Part shown: positions 48,385 through 57,477 of the stretch, one piece after another
Position numbering within the stretch: position 1 is the first letter of the stretch
Layout of the letters: every line of letters starts with the position of its first letter
Assembly: GCA_015061165.1 (NCBI GenBank)
Contig: SUXC01000016.1
Coordinates: 1-61,654 of the forward strand
Reading direction: 5' to 3'
Length of the DNA stretch: 61,654 nt
From: Bacteroidales bacterium
GTDB lineage: Bacteria > Bacteroidota > Bacteroidia > Bacteroidales > Paludibacteraceae
Position numbers and translations under genes: made by a program
The notes under the pieces: generated by a model
What the model was told of the DNA's origin: nothing
Database searches by the model: none
What the model saw: only the letters and a program-made list of their open reading frames with translations

Positions 48385-49833
48385 TTAGCGGGGGTTATTG
48401 AATCCCGAATACAACATCTCAATATCCATCGGATAATCAGTATCTTCAGCCGATCGTATGTGGGTAGCAGAAATAGTCTGCAACGGACGCACCGACAATA
48501 TAGTAGAAGAAGACGAAGCAGTCTGGACTGACACAGGAACGAGCATAAAGTGCAACTGACCTTGCTGCTGCTGAGTGCGTAACAAATGGGTAAACAAGCC
48601 CGACAAGTCAAAAGAATAATAATAAGATACATTGGACAATGAATCCACATTCGTGGATAGCGAAGACAATACAGCAACGGTATCAGAGGGCAACTCGTTC
48701 TTGGTAAAGAAACGATCCATCTTATCCTCACGAATCAATAACATTTGTGCTGCTGGCAAATCCCATTGGTCGCGAGGACGCTCAGAAGATGACTCCTCAT
48801 ACAGCACATCTACCGTCAAATTTGCACGGTTCATGTAAACACGGTAGTCATCAGAGTCGCCCAACTGCTGAGTAATACGATTAAACACGGAATCTACATC
48901 AACCGACAAACGTGTATAGATATTCGCTGGAGAAATCACATAATCCATATCCGATTGATTCAGCTCCTCAAGAACAGCATCACGGTCAGGATAAATGTAG
49001 CGATTAATCTGACGCACCTCCGAATTGACATAAAACATCTTGAGGTCATTTACCACCGAATCAGCACTCTCTGCACGAGGATATGAGAAATGATAAAACA
49101 CGGCCATGCTTATCTCCTTTACATACAATACCGTACTACCACCAAAAGAAGTAGAAATGTATAAGCCCTTGAATAATTGGTTAAACGCCTCTTGCGAAGA
49201 GAAGTCTTTGATAGCAAAGAAACGCTTAGCAAACGCATCCGACAATTTAACTCGCACACATGGCATATAATAATCGTCAGACATATAAATAGAATCAGTA
49301 GGTTGTTGAGCATATACTATACGCATCTGCTCAGCGATACGCGTAGTGTCGTCCAAACTACAGAATGTGGACAAACATGTATCATTAGGATAGCGCGTAT
49401 CGTAGTCCAATGTAGCACGATCCATCTCGTGTACAGTAATCCCCAAAGGTGCCATACCATCGCCGTACCAATTCTCGTAATAGAGATACAAGTACATCGA
49501 ATCTACCGTAGGATTAGTAGCCACTTTGCGCCCAGCAACCGTGATTGAATCGGGATATTCAAACCCAACGGGGCATACCATTTGCGTTAGCAAATCGGCC
49601 TTGATAGTGCCATAATGTGTATCACACTCGCCCAACAGAAAGGAGTCAGGCGAAAAACTGATGGCTGAACTTTTCTCCAAAGCAGAAATTACCGAAAATG
49701 TATCTGCTTTCACACGAATCTGATCTTCGTTCTCTAATGCAGATGCTCCTGCGTTCATTGTTTCGCCTTGGCAACTCACCAACGCTACCACTATTATCAA
49801 GAGCAATATGTTAATAATACTGTTTCTTTTCAT
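48385..49833 (-). CDS. DUF4270 lipoprotein
   Basis: A 482-residue surface lipoprotein (lipobox LVSC near residue 20) of the DUF4270 family found in Bacteroidota. Typical features are the FSPDSFLLGECDTHYGTIKADLLTQ segment near residue 60, beta-rich repeats and the segment with LLRTQQQQGQLHFMLVPVSVQT near the C-terminus. No enzymatic motif. It overlaps the upstream GT5-like gene by four bases. The pairing of DUF4270 with the short glycogen/starch synthase-like gene and panC is, as I know it, common in the phylum; the reason is unclear. Confidence 0.87.
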   Translation of the reverse strand: MKRNSIINILLLIIVVALVSCQGETMNAGASALENEDQIRVKADTFSVISALEKSSAISFSPDSFLLGECDTHYGTIKADLLTQMVCPVGFEYPDSITVAGRKVATNPTVDSMYLYLYYENWYGDGMAPLGITVHEMDRATLDYDTRYPNDTCLSTFCSLDDTTRIAEQMRIVYAQQPTDSIYMSDDYYMPCVRVKLSDAFAKRFFAIKDFSSQEAFNQLFKGLYISTSFGGSTVLYVKEISMAVFYHFSYPRAESADSVVNDLKMFYVNSEVRQINRYIYPDRDAVLEELNQSDMDYVISPANIYTRLSVDVDSVFNRITQQLGDSDDYRVYMNRANLTVDVLYEESSSERPRDQWDLPAAQMLLIREDKMDRFFTKNELPSDTVAVLSSLSTNVDSLSNVSYYYSFDLSGLFTHLLRTQQQQGQLHFMLVPVSVQTASSSSTILSVRPLQTISATHIRSAEDTDYPMDIEMLYSGFNNPR

Positions 49834-50651
49834 TCCTTTTCACACAAACTATTACAGAAAGCCATAAGCTCAGCCTTGTTGTCCTCTTCAGAATATGGTA
49901 ATACCAATTTTCCTGTATTATGCAGATAATTGCAGAGGCGATTATTGACTTCAGGCGAATCCAGCACAATGGCATCAGAATGGTCAATCGCCAAACGCAT
50001 TAAATCTTCATAGCCCACAGGCAATCCTGAGATACTGCGCACATCACCCTGCAGCATACCCTCCAACATCAACTTGTCGGCAAATTTAGAACCGAATGGC
50101 TGCTTATACTCCTCATTGTCCAATGACAAAATCAACTTCGTATTCTCAAAGAAAGGTGTATCAGCGTAGGCTTTCTTGACATATAAGGGCACCAAAGCAG
50201 ACATCCAACCCGAGCAATAGATTATATCAGGTGTCCAACGCAGTTTCTTGACAGTCTCCAGCACACCACGGGCAAAGAAAATACAACGCTCATCGTTATC
50301 CTTAAACTCTACTCCGTGATTGTCCACCAAACCTTTACGGCGATGAAAGAAGTCATCGTTATCAATGAAATAGATTTGAATGCGAGCCGACTGCACACTG
50401 GCAACCTTGATGAGCAGGGGGTGGTCGCTATCTCCAATAATAATGTTAATACCTGACAAACGAATCACCTCATGTAGCTGATTGCGGCGCTCGTTGATCT
50501 CACCAAACTTAGGCATGAATGTACGAGTCTCAAAACCTTTAGCCTGAAAATACTCAGGCAATTGACGATTTCGCATGCGTATAGGAGTCTCCTCATCCAA
50601 GTATGGATAGATCTGCTGCGAAACAAATAAAATGCGTTTGGGCTCTTTCAT
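49830..50651 (-). CDS. Short glycogen/starch synthase-like protein (GT5 N-terminal domain only)
   Basis: A 273-residue protein matching only the N-terminal (acceptor-side) domain of GT5 starch/glycogen synthases: ILFVSQQIYPYL, NQLHEVIRLSG, and IYCSGWMSALVPLYVKKAY. The C-terminal ADP-glucose-binding domain is absent, yet the frame ends cleanly and overlaps the DUF4270 start by four bases, so it is not a fresh truncation. It also lacks the usual KTGGL motif at the N-terminus. Catalysis on its own is doubtful; it may be a binding or regulatory protein. The window's likely active glycogen synthase is the GT3 gene at 11715-13175. Confidence 0.83.
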   Translation of the reverse strand: MKEPKRILFVSQQIYPYLDEETPIRMRNRQLPEYFQAKGFETRTFMPKFGEINERRNQLHEVIRLSGINIIIGDSDHPLLIKVASVQSARIQIYFIDNDDFFHRRKGLVDNHGVEFKDNDERCIFFARGVLETVKKLRWTPDIIYCSGWMSALVPLYVKKAYADTPFFENTKLILSLDNEEYKQPFGSKFADKLMLEGMLQGDVRSISGLPVGYEDLMRLAIDHSDAIVLDSPEVNNRLCNYLHNTGKLVLPYSEEDNKAELMAFCNSLCEKE

Positions 50652-50687
50652 AATAGTATATTTTTTAAAATGGTATTATTTCCCGCT

Positions 50688-50768
50688 ACAAAGGTACAAA
50701 AAAAAAATGATATTACATAATTTTTTGGCAAAAAATTTTCTTTTTTCCCTTATTTGTTGTACCTTTGC
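50688..50768. promoter_or_regulatory. Divergent promoters of the GT5-like/DUF4270 unit and panC
   Basis: Minus-strand -7 box TACCTTTGT at 50688-50696; plus-strand -7 box TACCTTTGC at 50760-50768. Between them the sequence is very AT-rich. The panC leader contains a small hairpin, TGCGTAACGCA. Confidence 0.6.
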
Positions 50769-50809
50769 AGACTTTTTTGCGTAACGCAGTACATTTTTAA
50801 ACAGAATAT

Positions 50810-51664
50810 ATGCAAATTATTACTACAAAATCAGAACTAACTCGCCAATCGGCAGCATGCCTTCGCCAGGGCAAAACGATTGGCTTTGTTCCCACAATGG
50901 GAGCCCTACACGAAGGACATGTTTCATTGATTCGTCGCGCATGCTCGGAGAACGAAGTGTGTTTCGTGAGTGTGTTTGTCAATCCTACCCAATTCAACAA
51001 CGCTGAGGATCTACAAAAATACCCACGCACATTGGAAAAAGATGCTCAATTATTGGCGTCATTAGGCGTGCATTTTGTCTTTGCTCCTACCCCCGAGGAG
51101 ATGTATAGCGCAGAAGAAATGGCAGTTCCATTTGTCTTTGATTTTGAAGGATTGGATAAGGTGATGGAGGGTAAGATGCGTCCTGGACATTTCAACGGTG
51201 TAGTACAAGTAGTGAGCCGTCTATTCGAATTGGTACGCCCTACCCGCGCTTATTTCGGAGAAAAGGACTTCCAACAATTGGCTATTATCCGCTATATGGT
51301 CGAACGTTCGGCTATGGCTCCACAGTTCCAAGGCATACAGATTATCGGTTGCCCTATCGTGCGCGAGCCAAGCGGACTGGCTATGAGTAGTCGCAATGAG
51401 CGCCTATCCGTAGCAGAGAAGCAGACAGCGGTAGCCATTTCACAGGCATTGATTTCTTCGTTGGAATGGGCAAAAAGTGCTGATGTGGCAACCGTGCAAC
51501 AACGCGTGATAGACACCATCAATGCTATTGAAGGATTGGAGGTAGAATATTACGACATTGTGGACAAGGACACCCTACAACCTACTGATAAATGGCAAAA
51601 TGCCGTAGGTTGCGTAACGGTATTTTGCGGTTCCGTGCGACTGATTGATAACATACAGTATTAG
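50810..51664 (+). CDS. panC: Pantoate-beta-alanine ligase
   Basis: Last step of pantothenate (vitamin B5) synthesis: joins pantoate and beta-alanine with ATP. The 284-residue protein has the PTMGALHEGHVSLI signature with the HIGH-like motif near residue 28, FVNPTQFN, RPTRAYFGEKDFQQL and SGLAMSSRNERLS (KMSKS-like). Length is normal. pdxB begins three bases after its stop codon, so the two cofactor genes are co-translated. No panB or panD is in the window. Confidence 0.97.
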   Translation: MQIITTKSELTRQSAACLRQGKTIGFVPTMGALHEGHVSLIRRACSENEVCFVSVFVNPTQFNNAEDLQKYPRTLEKDAQLLASLGVHFVFAPTPEEMYSAEEMAVPFVFDFEGLDKVMEGKMRPGHFNGVVQVVSRLFELVRPTRAYFGEKDFQQLAIIRYMVERSAMAPQFQGIQIIGCPIVREPSGLAMSSRNERLSVAEKQTAVAISQALISSLEWAKSADVATVQQRVIDTINAIEGLEVEYYDIVDKDTLQPTDKWQNAVGCVTVFCGSVRLIDNIQY

Positions 51665-51667
51665 GTC

Positions 51668-52627
51668 ATGAGGCGAGTAGTCATAGATAAGGGTATTCCT
51701 TTTTTGGAAGGGGTATTTCCGTCAGACTGGGAAGTGATTAACCTTTCACCTGAAGAGATTACTCGTAACAATGTCCACGAAGCCGATGCCCTCTTTGTGC
51801 GCACACGCACGCAAGTAAACAAGGGGTTGCTGCATGGCAGCAACGTGCGTTTTGTAGCAACAGCCACTATCGGCTATGACCATATTGACCAAGACTACTG
51901 TTACCAAGCGGGCATACACTGGACATCCTGCCCCGGATGTAATGCACAAGCAGTTTGCGACTATGTAGAGGAAGCTATTTCTTCGATAAAATCGGACCAA
52001 ATAGACTCATCACCTCTCACCATAGGTATTGTCGGTTATGGGCATGTTGGCAAATTAGTAGCAAAAATGGCAGAACGCAAGGGCTATCGCGTATTGCTAT
52101 CCGACCCACCATTGGGGATAGGCATCTCATTGGAAGAACTGGCTCCGCAGTGTGATATACTCACATTTCATACACCGCTCGCGCGCGACGGAGAACACCC
52201 CACTTATCACCAATGCAATGCCGATATATTGCGCCTATGCAAACCTGATGCGCTCCTTATCAACGCTGCACGAGGCGGAGTAATAGATGAGCAAGCACTT
52301 ATCAATCACCTGCAAGAACAGCCCTCCACCCTGACCGCTATTGACTGTTGGGAGAACGAACCCAACCTCAATCGCACATTGCTACAAATGGTGGATTTAG
52401 CAAGTTTTCATATCGCAGGATACTCCATTCGGGGAAAAATGCGCGCTAGCGAGATGTGTTTGCATGCTTTTTGCAAATTTTTCTCGCTTCCGATTTTGTC
52501 AATCAACAAAAAAGTAGTACCTTTGCACGGTGATTCGGAATCTGGTTGGATTAGGCGCATTTCTGAACGACTCAAAACCCAACCAGATGACTTTGAACAG
52601 CTACGAAAGCAATACAAACTTAGATAA
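51668..52627 (+). CDS. pdxB: Erythronate-4-phosphate dehydrogenase
   Basis: NAD-dependent 2-hydroxyacid dehydrogenase family; oxidizes 4-phosphoerythronate in DXP-independent-of-PdxST pyridoxal phosphate synthesis. The 319-residue protein has [14 protein letters not shown] catalytic segment ([10 protein letters not shown]), the Rossmann motif [12 protein letters not shown] near residue 120, [10 protein letters not shown] with the catalytic Glu region, and the catalytic His in ASFHIAGYS. It is shorter than E. coli PdxB (378), lacking most of the dimerization domain. A consensus promoter lies inside its 3' coding region (52496-52526). D-3-phosphoglycerate dehydrogenase is an alternative, but the HIAGYS motif favours PdxB. 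Confidence 0.87.
   Translation: MRRVVIDKGIPFLEGVFPSDWEVINLSPEEITRNNVHEADALFVRTRTQVNKGLLHGSNVRFVATATIGYDHIDQDYCYQAGIHWTSCPGCNAQAVCDYVEEAISSIKSDQIDSSPLTIGIVGYGHVGKLVAKMAERKGYRVLLSDPPLGIGISLEELAPQCDILTFHTPLARDGEHPTYHQCNADILRLCKPDALLINAARGGVIDEQALINHLQEQPSTLTAIDCWENEPNLNRTLLQMVDLASFHIAGYSIRGKMRASEMCLHAFCKFFSLPILSINKKVVPLHGDSESGWIRRISERLKTQPDDFEQLRKQYKLR
52496..52526 (+). promoter_or_regulatory. proS promoter inside the pdxB reading frame
   Basis: TTG at 52496-52498, a 19-base spacer with an A-run and AGTAG, and TACCTTTGC at 52518-52526. It is about 120 bases before the proS start and matches the stable-RNA promoter style. Confidence 0.65.
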
Positions 52628-52644
52628 TAATATCAATTACAATA

Positions 52645-54123
52645 ATGGCAAGTTTTCAGAAACTCACCCCTCGAGCTACAGATTACTCGAAGTGGTACAA
52701 CGAATTAGTAGTAAAAGCGGACTTGGCTGAACAGTCAGCCGTGCGCGGATGTATGGTTATTAAGCCATACGGTTATGCAATTTGGGAAACGATTCAAGCA
52801 GAGCTTGACCGCCGTTTCAAAGAGAATGGCGTAAAGAACGCCTATTTCCCTCTATTGATTCCTAAGTCATTCCTCAGTCGCGAGGCAGAACACGTAGAAG
52901 GTTTTGCCAAAGAGTGTGCTGTAGTAACACATCATCGCCTAATGAACGACCCAGAGGGTAAGGGCGTAGTGGTTGATCCTAAAGCACGACTTGAAGAAGA
53001 ACTCATTATCCGTCCTACTTCGGAGACAATCATTTGGTCCACCTACAAGAATTGGATCTCTTCTTACCGCGACCTGCCTATTTTGTGTAACCAATGGTGC
53101 AATGTGATGCGTTGGGAGATGCGTACTCGCCTCTTCTTGCGTACCGCTGAGTTTCTTTGGCAAGAGGGGCACACAGCCCATGCCACCAAAGAGGAGGCAG
53201 AGAACTATGCAGCCACTATGCTCGATGTCTATGCTGATTTCGCTGAGAAAGTAATGGCTATTCCTGTGGTGAAAGGTGTAAAATCACCAAACGAGCGTTT
53301 CGCAGGTGCACTCAACACCTATTCTATTGAGGCGATGATGCAAGATGGCAAGGCATTGCAAGCAGGTACCAGCCACTTCTTGGGGCAGAACTTCGCTAAG
53401 TCCTTTGACGTACAATTCCTTACCAACGAGAATAAATATGAGTATGTTTGGGCTACCTCTTGGGGTGTTTCTACTCGCCTTATGGGTGCGCTCATTATGA
53501 CTCACTCTGACGATAATGGTTTGGTATTGCCTCCAAACTTGGCTCCAATTCAAGTGGTTATCGTGCCTATCTTCAAGAAGCAAGACCAATTGGATGCCCT
53601 CATGGAGAAACTCAATCCTGTGGCAGATGAACTCAAGAAATTAGGTATTCGCGTGCAAGTGGATGCCAGCGATAAGGCTACTCCTGGCTTTAAGTTCGCA
53701 GACTACGAATTGAAGGGTGTACCATTGCGCCTCGCTATGGGTGGTCGTGATTTGGAGAATGGCACCATCGAGTTGGCCCGTCGTGATACCATGACCAAGG
53801 AGACCGTTTCTTTCGATGGAATCGTAGAAACTATCCAATCACTCCTCAAAGAAATTCAAGATAATATCTACCAAAAGGCATTGAACTTCCGCTTAGAGAA
53901 CACCCGTGAGGTGAACACTTGGGAGGACTTCAAAGAGGAAATTAAGAAGGGTGGCTTCTTGCTCTGTCACTGGGATGGTACTCCTGAGACGGAGGAGAAG
54001 ATTAAAGCCGAGACTAAGGCTACTATCCGTTGTATTCCATTGGAGGGAGACAAGACTCCTGGCACTTGTATTTATACAGGTAAGCCAAGTAGCCAACGCG
54101 TGATTTTTGCTATTGCATACTAA
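52645..54123 (+). CDS. proS: Prolyl-tRNA synthetase (short, archaeal/eukaryotic-like type)
   Basis: Class II synthetase charging tRNA-Pro. The 492-residue protein lacks the editing insertion of the long bacterial form and has the C-terminal extension of the archaeal/eukaryotic-like type: motif 2 with [25 protein letters not shown], the [16 protein letters not shown] segment, motif 3 near the middle, the anticodon domain ([14 protein letters not shown]) and a Cys-bearing zinc-like C-terminal domain ending VIFAIAY. Type is normal for Bacteroidota. A tRNA-Pro gene lies 125 bases downstream. Confidence 0.96.
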   Translation: MASFQKLTPRATDYSKWYNELVVKADLAEQSAVRGCMVIKPYGYAIWETIQAELDRRFKENGVKNAYFPLLIPKSFLSREAEHVEGFAKECAVVTHHRLMNDPEGKGVVVDPKARLEEELIIRPTSETIIWSTYKNWISSYRDLPILCNQWCNVMRWEMRTRLFLRTAEFLWQEGHTAHATKEEAENYAATMLDVYADFAEKVMAIPVVKGVKSPNERFAGALNTYSIEAMMQDGKALQAGTSHFLGQNFAKSFDVQFLTNENKYEYVWATSWGVSTRLMGALIMTHSDDNGLVLPPNLAPIQVVIVPIFKKQDQLDALMEKLNPVADELKKLGIRVQVDASDKATPGFKFADYELKGVPLRLAMGGRDLENGTIELARRDTMTKETVSFDGIVETIQSLLKEIQDNIYQKALNFRLENTREVNTWEDFKEEIKKGGFLLCHWDGTPETEEKIKAETKATIRCIPLEGDKTPGTCIYTGKPSSQRVIFAIAY

Positions 54124-54142
54124 AAAACACCTAATATCTGTT

Positions 54143-54169
54143 AAAAATCGCACCTTAAGTGCGATTTTT
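54143..54169 (+). terminator. proS terminator
   Basis: An 11-bp perfect stem (54143-54153 with 54159-54169), loop CTTAA, running into eight or more Ts. Confidence 0.85.
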
Positions 54170-54170
54170 T

Positions 54171-54203
54171 TTGCTTATGTCAAAAAAAAGCAGTACCTTT
54201 GCA
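54171..54203 (+). promoter_or_regulatory. tRNA-Pro promoter
   Basis: TTG at 54171-54173 immediately after the proS terminator, a 20-base spacer, TACCTTTGC at 54194-54202. Bases 54177-54203 are identical to 25352-25378 upstream of tRNA-Gly. Confidence 0.8.
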
Positions 54204-54248
54204 GTCGCGTTTCAACGATACACTAAGGTGTACGCTCACTAACGCTCG

Positions 54249-54322
54249 CGGGATGTGGCGCAGCCCGGTAGCGCAACGGTCTGGGGGACCGGAGGTCGCA
54301 AGTTCAAATCTTGTCATCCCGA
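54249..54322 (+). tRNA. tRNA-Pro(GGG)
   Basis: 74-base tRNA: acceptor CGGGATG/CATCCCG, D-arm GCGC/GCGC, anticodon loop CTGGGGG (anticodon GGG) on a stem whose outermost pair is A-G mismatched, T-loop TTCAAAT, discriminator A. Close behind proS. Confidence 0.94.
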
Positions 54323-54326
54323 CAAA

Positions 54327-54360
54327 AATAACCACCTGCCAATCAGGTGGTTATTTTTTT
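54327..54360 (+). terminator. tRNA-Pro terminator
   Basis: A 12-bp perfect stem (54327-54338 with 54344-54355) followed by T-run. Confidence 0.85.
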
Positions 54361-54388
54361 GTGTGTTACTAATTTTGTTGTCAGCGAA

Positions 54389-56341
54389 CTATTTTACTGT
54401 TTTCTTGCTCGCAAGAATGAAATACACGATGAGGGCGATGTATGCGGCTAAGCCGACGAGGGCGGCACCGTTGCTTGCAGCCCAAGTGCCTAAGTAGCAC
54501 TCTACGCCGCAGAACTTAATCAAAGCACTCACTACACCCATCAATGCACCACCGGCGATGAAACCAGAAGCGATGAGCGTACCCTTCTCATTGCGCGCTT
54601 GAGCGAGTTCTTCGGCTTTCTCGCCATCTTTCTCGCGCTTGCGGCTCACAAGCCATGCGATAGCACCACCGACGAGTAATGGAGTGTTGAGTTCCAATGG
54701 GATGAACATACCTAAGGCGAATGCCAATACAGGTACACCCATGAAGTTGAGAATCAATGCGAGGATAGCACCTGCGAGATAAAGCATCCAAGGTGCACCT
54801 TGACCACTCATCAGCGGTTCGATGACCGCAGCCATCGCATTGGCTTGAGGTGCTACGAGTGCGTTCTCGCCTACGAAACCGTAAGTCTTGTTCAGAATAA
54901 TCATCACACCACCCACAGTAGCAGCACTAACGAGGGTGCCGAGGAACTTCCAAGTCTCTTGTTTGCGTGGGGTAGTACCAATCCAGTAACCGATCTTGAG
55001 GTCGGTGATGAAGCCACCTGCCATAGCGAGTGCGGTACAAACGACACCACCAATAACCATTGCTCCAACCATACCGCTGGAGCCCTTCATACCAATAGCC
55101 ACGAAGACTACGGAAGCGATAATCAGGGTCATGAGGGTCATACCGCTGACAGGGTTGCTACCCACGATAGCGATAGCGTTGGCTGCCACTGTAGTGAAGA
55201 GGAATGCAATGACTGCCACCACGAGGAAAGCGACAAGCGCTTGCCAGAAATTGCCGAGTACGCCGAGCCAGAAGAACACAAGAGTAATCACGAGAGCTAC
55301 AGCAATAGCAATAACCACGAACTTCATGCTCAGATCCTTCTCGGTACGGAGAGAGGCCGTGATGACTGCTTTACCTTTGCCACCAAGTTCTTTACCTGCC
55401 AATCCGACTGCGGACTTGATGACGCCCCAACTCTTGACAATACCTATCAGACCAGCCATAGCGATGGCACCAATACCGATATTGCGACCATAGTCCACGA
55501 ACATGGTTTGTGGGTCCACTTCTGCCATGCCAGGGATACTGCCGAGCAATGGAAGGAGTACCCACCAGATGAAGAATGAGCCCGCGCAGATAACTGCTGC
55601 ATACTTGAGACCGATGATATAACCCAAACCAAGTACCGCAGCAGAGGTATTGATAGAGAAGACCAGTTTGAACTTCGCAGCCAATGCTTCGCCCCAACCC
55701 ATCATGCGGGTAGAGAGTGATTCGGTCCAGAGCCCGAAAGTGGAAACAGCGAAGTCGTAGAGACCACCAATACCTGCAGCCCAGATGAGGGGTTTGGCTT
55801 GGTTGCCACCTTGTTCGCCCGAAACAAGCACCTGTGTGGTAGCAGTGGCTTCAGGGAAGGGGTATTCGCCGTGCTTCTCTTGTACGAAGTACTTGCGGAA
55901 AGGAATAAGGAAGAGGATACCCAAGCAACCGCCAAGCAAGGATGATAGGAAGACTTGCATGAAGGTAACGGTGATATCGGGGTATTTGGTTTGCAGGATA
56001 TAGAGCGCAGGGAGGGTGAAGATGGCACCTGCCACAATAACACCGCTACTGGCACCAATGGATTGAATAATCACATTCTCGCCAAGAGCGTTCTTGCGCT
56101 TCATGGCTGAAGAGAGGCCTACAGCGATGATAGCGATAGGGATAGCTGCTTCGAATACTTGACCCACTTTGAGACCAAGATACGCTGCGGCAGCTGAGAA
56201 AATGACTGCCATGATAACACCCATGATGACGCTATAAGGCGTTATCTCTGGATACTCTTGGTTAGGTTTGAGGATCGGTTCGTACTTCTCGCCTGGTTTG
56301 AGAGGGCGATTCGCATTTTCGGGGAGTTGGATTTTGCTCAT
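54389..56341 (-). CDS. OPT family oligopeptide transporter
   Basis: A 650-residue inner-membrane protein with about 15 hydrophobic segments and the OPT family pattern: LPENANRPLKPGEKYEPIL at the start, VIFSAAAAYLGLKVGQVFEAAIPIAI, and GSNPVSGMTLMTLIIASVVF. Bacterial members probably import small peptides or metal-peptide complexes using the proton gradient. It is the last gene of a leftward set with the YrbG-like antiporter (45 bases upstream), ychF and gpmI. Substrate cannot be told. Confidence 0.93.
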   Translation of the reverse strand: MSKIQLPENANRPLKPGEKYEPILKPNQEYPEITPYSVIMGVIMAVIFSAAAAYLGLKVGQVFEAAIPIAIIAVGLSSAMKRKNALGENVIIQSIGASSGVIVAGAIFTLPALYILQTKYPDITVTFMQVFLSSLLGGCLGILFLIPFRKYFVQEKHGEYPFPEATATTQVLVSGEQGGNQAKPLIWAAGIGGLYDFAVSTFGLWTESLSTRMMGWGEALAAKFKLVFSINTSAAVLGLGYIIGLKYAAVICAGSFFIWWVLLPLLGSIPGMAEVDPQTMFVDYGRNIGIGAIAMAGLIGIVKSWGVIKSAVGLAGKELGGKGKAVITASLRTEKDLSMKFVVIAIAVALVITLVFFWLGVLGNFWQALVAFLVVAVIAFLFTTVAANAIAIVGSNPVSGMTLMTLIIASVVFVAIGMKGSSGMVGAMVIGGVVCTALAMAGGFITDLKIGYWIGTTPRKQETWKFLGTLVSAATVGGVMIILNKTYGFVGENALVAPQANAMAAVIEPLMSGQGAPWMLYLAGAILALILNFMGVPVLAFALGMFIPLELNTPLLVGGAIAWLVSRKREKDGEKAEELAQARNEKGTLIASGFIAGGALMGVVSALIKFCGVECYLGTWAASNGAALVGLAAYIALIVYFILASKKTVK

Positions 56342-56386
56342 AGGTTTTATGAAGTTGAAAAAGTTTTAAGAGTTTTAAGGGTTGAG

Positions 56387-57466
56387 TTACAAAGTCATGA
56401 TACGATATGTGAGGTAAGCGGCATAGGTGAGAAGAAGGATGGCCCCGTGCCAACGTTTGATCTCGTGTTTCTTGGTGAGATAGACAAAGAGCATCACAAA
56501 GATACTACCCAATGCAGCCATCAACGCATCGATCTCCAGTCCGTGGTAGCCAGGCAATGCTTTGACGCATGCGCTCGTGCCGAGGATAAAGAAGATATTG
56601 AAGATATTGCTACCTATCACATTACCCAACGCAATATCGCAGTTCTTCTTGAAAGCCGCCATGCAGGAGGTTGCCAATTCGGGTAGTGAAGTACCCAACG
56701 CTACAACCGTCAAACCGATAATTGCATCGCTCACACCTAAAGAGTGTGCAATAGAAGTAGCACTCTTGACAATCACTTCGCCACCGACAACCAAGCCCAC
56801 CAGTCCACCGAGAATCAATGCCAATGCACGTTTGGCAGACATGGGCTTGTAGCCTTCGTTGCTCTCTGTTTGTGGTGCGCTACCAATACCTTTGAAATTA
56901 TGCCAAAGGAAGATGAGGAAGAAGATGAGCAGGATACAGCCACCTACACCCGATATGAATCCTGCTTTACCTTGTCCGAGGTTAAGAGAGCCCAAATCGT
57001 TAATCGATGGTTGAGTGATACTCATGTTGAACAAATGCTCTATTTGCAACCATGACGGACTATTGTACACCGCAAACAGCAACACCAATAGTGCTGCCAA
57101 CATACTAAAAGGTATGTCGAAACGGCGAGTAGCTTTTTGCGATGAAATCGGGAATATTAGTGCCGTACAACCCAAGATGACAAAGGTGTTGATAATATTA
57201 CTTCCGAGGACGTTGGTAATGGCAATCTCGGTACTTCCTTGTCCTACTGCCACCATGTTTACTACGAACTCGGGCATACTGGTACCGAAGGCCACGACGG
57301 TCAGACCAATCACAATATCGCTGACGCCATATTTCTTTGCCAGACCCGAAGCACCGTCCACGAGGAAGTCAGCCCCCTTGATAAGGGCTACACAGCCCAC
57401 AATAATCAGTGGTACTGCTACCCAAAAGCTGCCAGTGCTTAACCAAGCGTCTAAAAAATCGAACAT
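56387..57466 (-). CDS. CaCA family sodium/calcium antiporter (YrbG-like)
   Basis: A 359-residue inner-membrane cation exchanger with about ten hydrophobic segments. The two alpha repeats of the Ca2+/cation antiporter superfamily are clear: VVAFGTSMPEFVVN with ITNVLGSNIINTFVILG near residue 60, and VVALGTSLPELATS with LGNVIGSNIFNIFFILG near residue 260. These Glu/Asn residues bind the ion. Length is slightly above E. coli YrbG (325). It lies between ychF (11 bases) and OPT (45 bases). Confidence 0.93.
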   Translation of the reverse strand: MFDFLDAWLSTGSFWVAVPLIIVGCVALIKGADFLVDGASGLAKKYGVSDIVIGLTVVAFGTSMPEFVVNMVAVGQGSTEIAITNVLGSNIINTFVILGCTALIFPISSQKATRRFDIPFSMLAALLVLLFAVYNSPSWLQIEHLFNMSITQPSINDLGSLNLGQGKAGFISGVGGCILLIFFLIFLWHNFKGIGSAPQTESNEGYKPMSAKRALALILGGLVGLVVGGEVIVKSATSIAHSLGVSDAIIGLTVVALGTSLPELATSCMAAFKKNCDIALGNVIGSNIFNIFFILGTSACVKALPGYHGLEIDALMAALGSIFVMLFVYLTKKHEIKRWHGAILLLTYAAYLTYRIMTL

Positions 57467-57477
57467 TATTCCAAAGT

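Noticed and set aside
49830..50651. Recent frameshift or truncation of a full glycogen synthase
   Set aside because: No C-terminal half is found in other frames downstream; DUF4270 follows with a four-base overlap, as in an established gene order.
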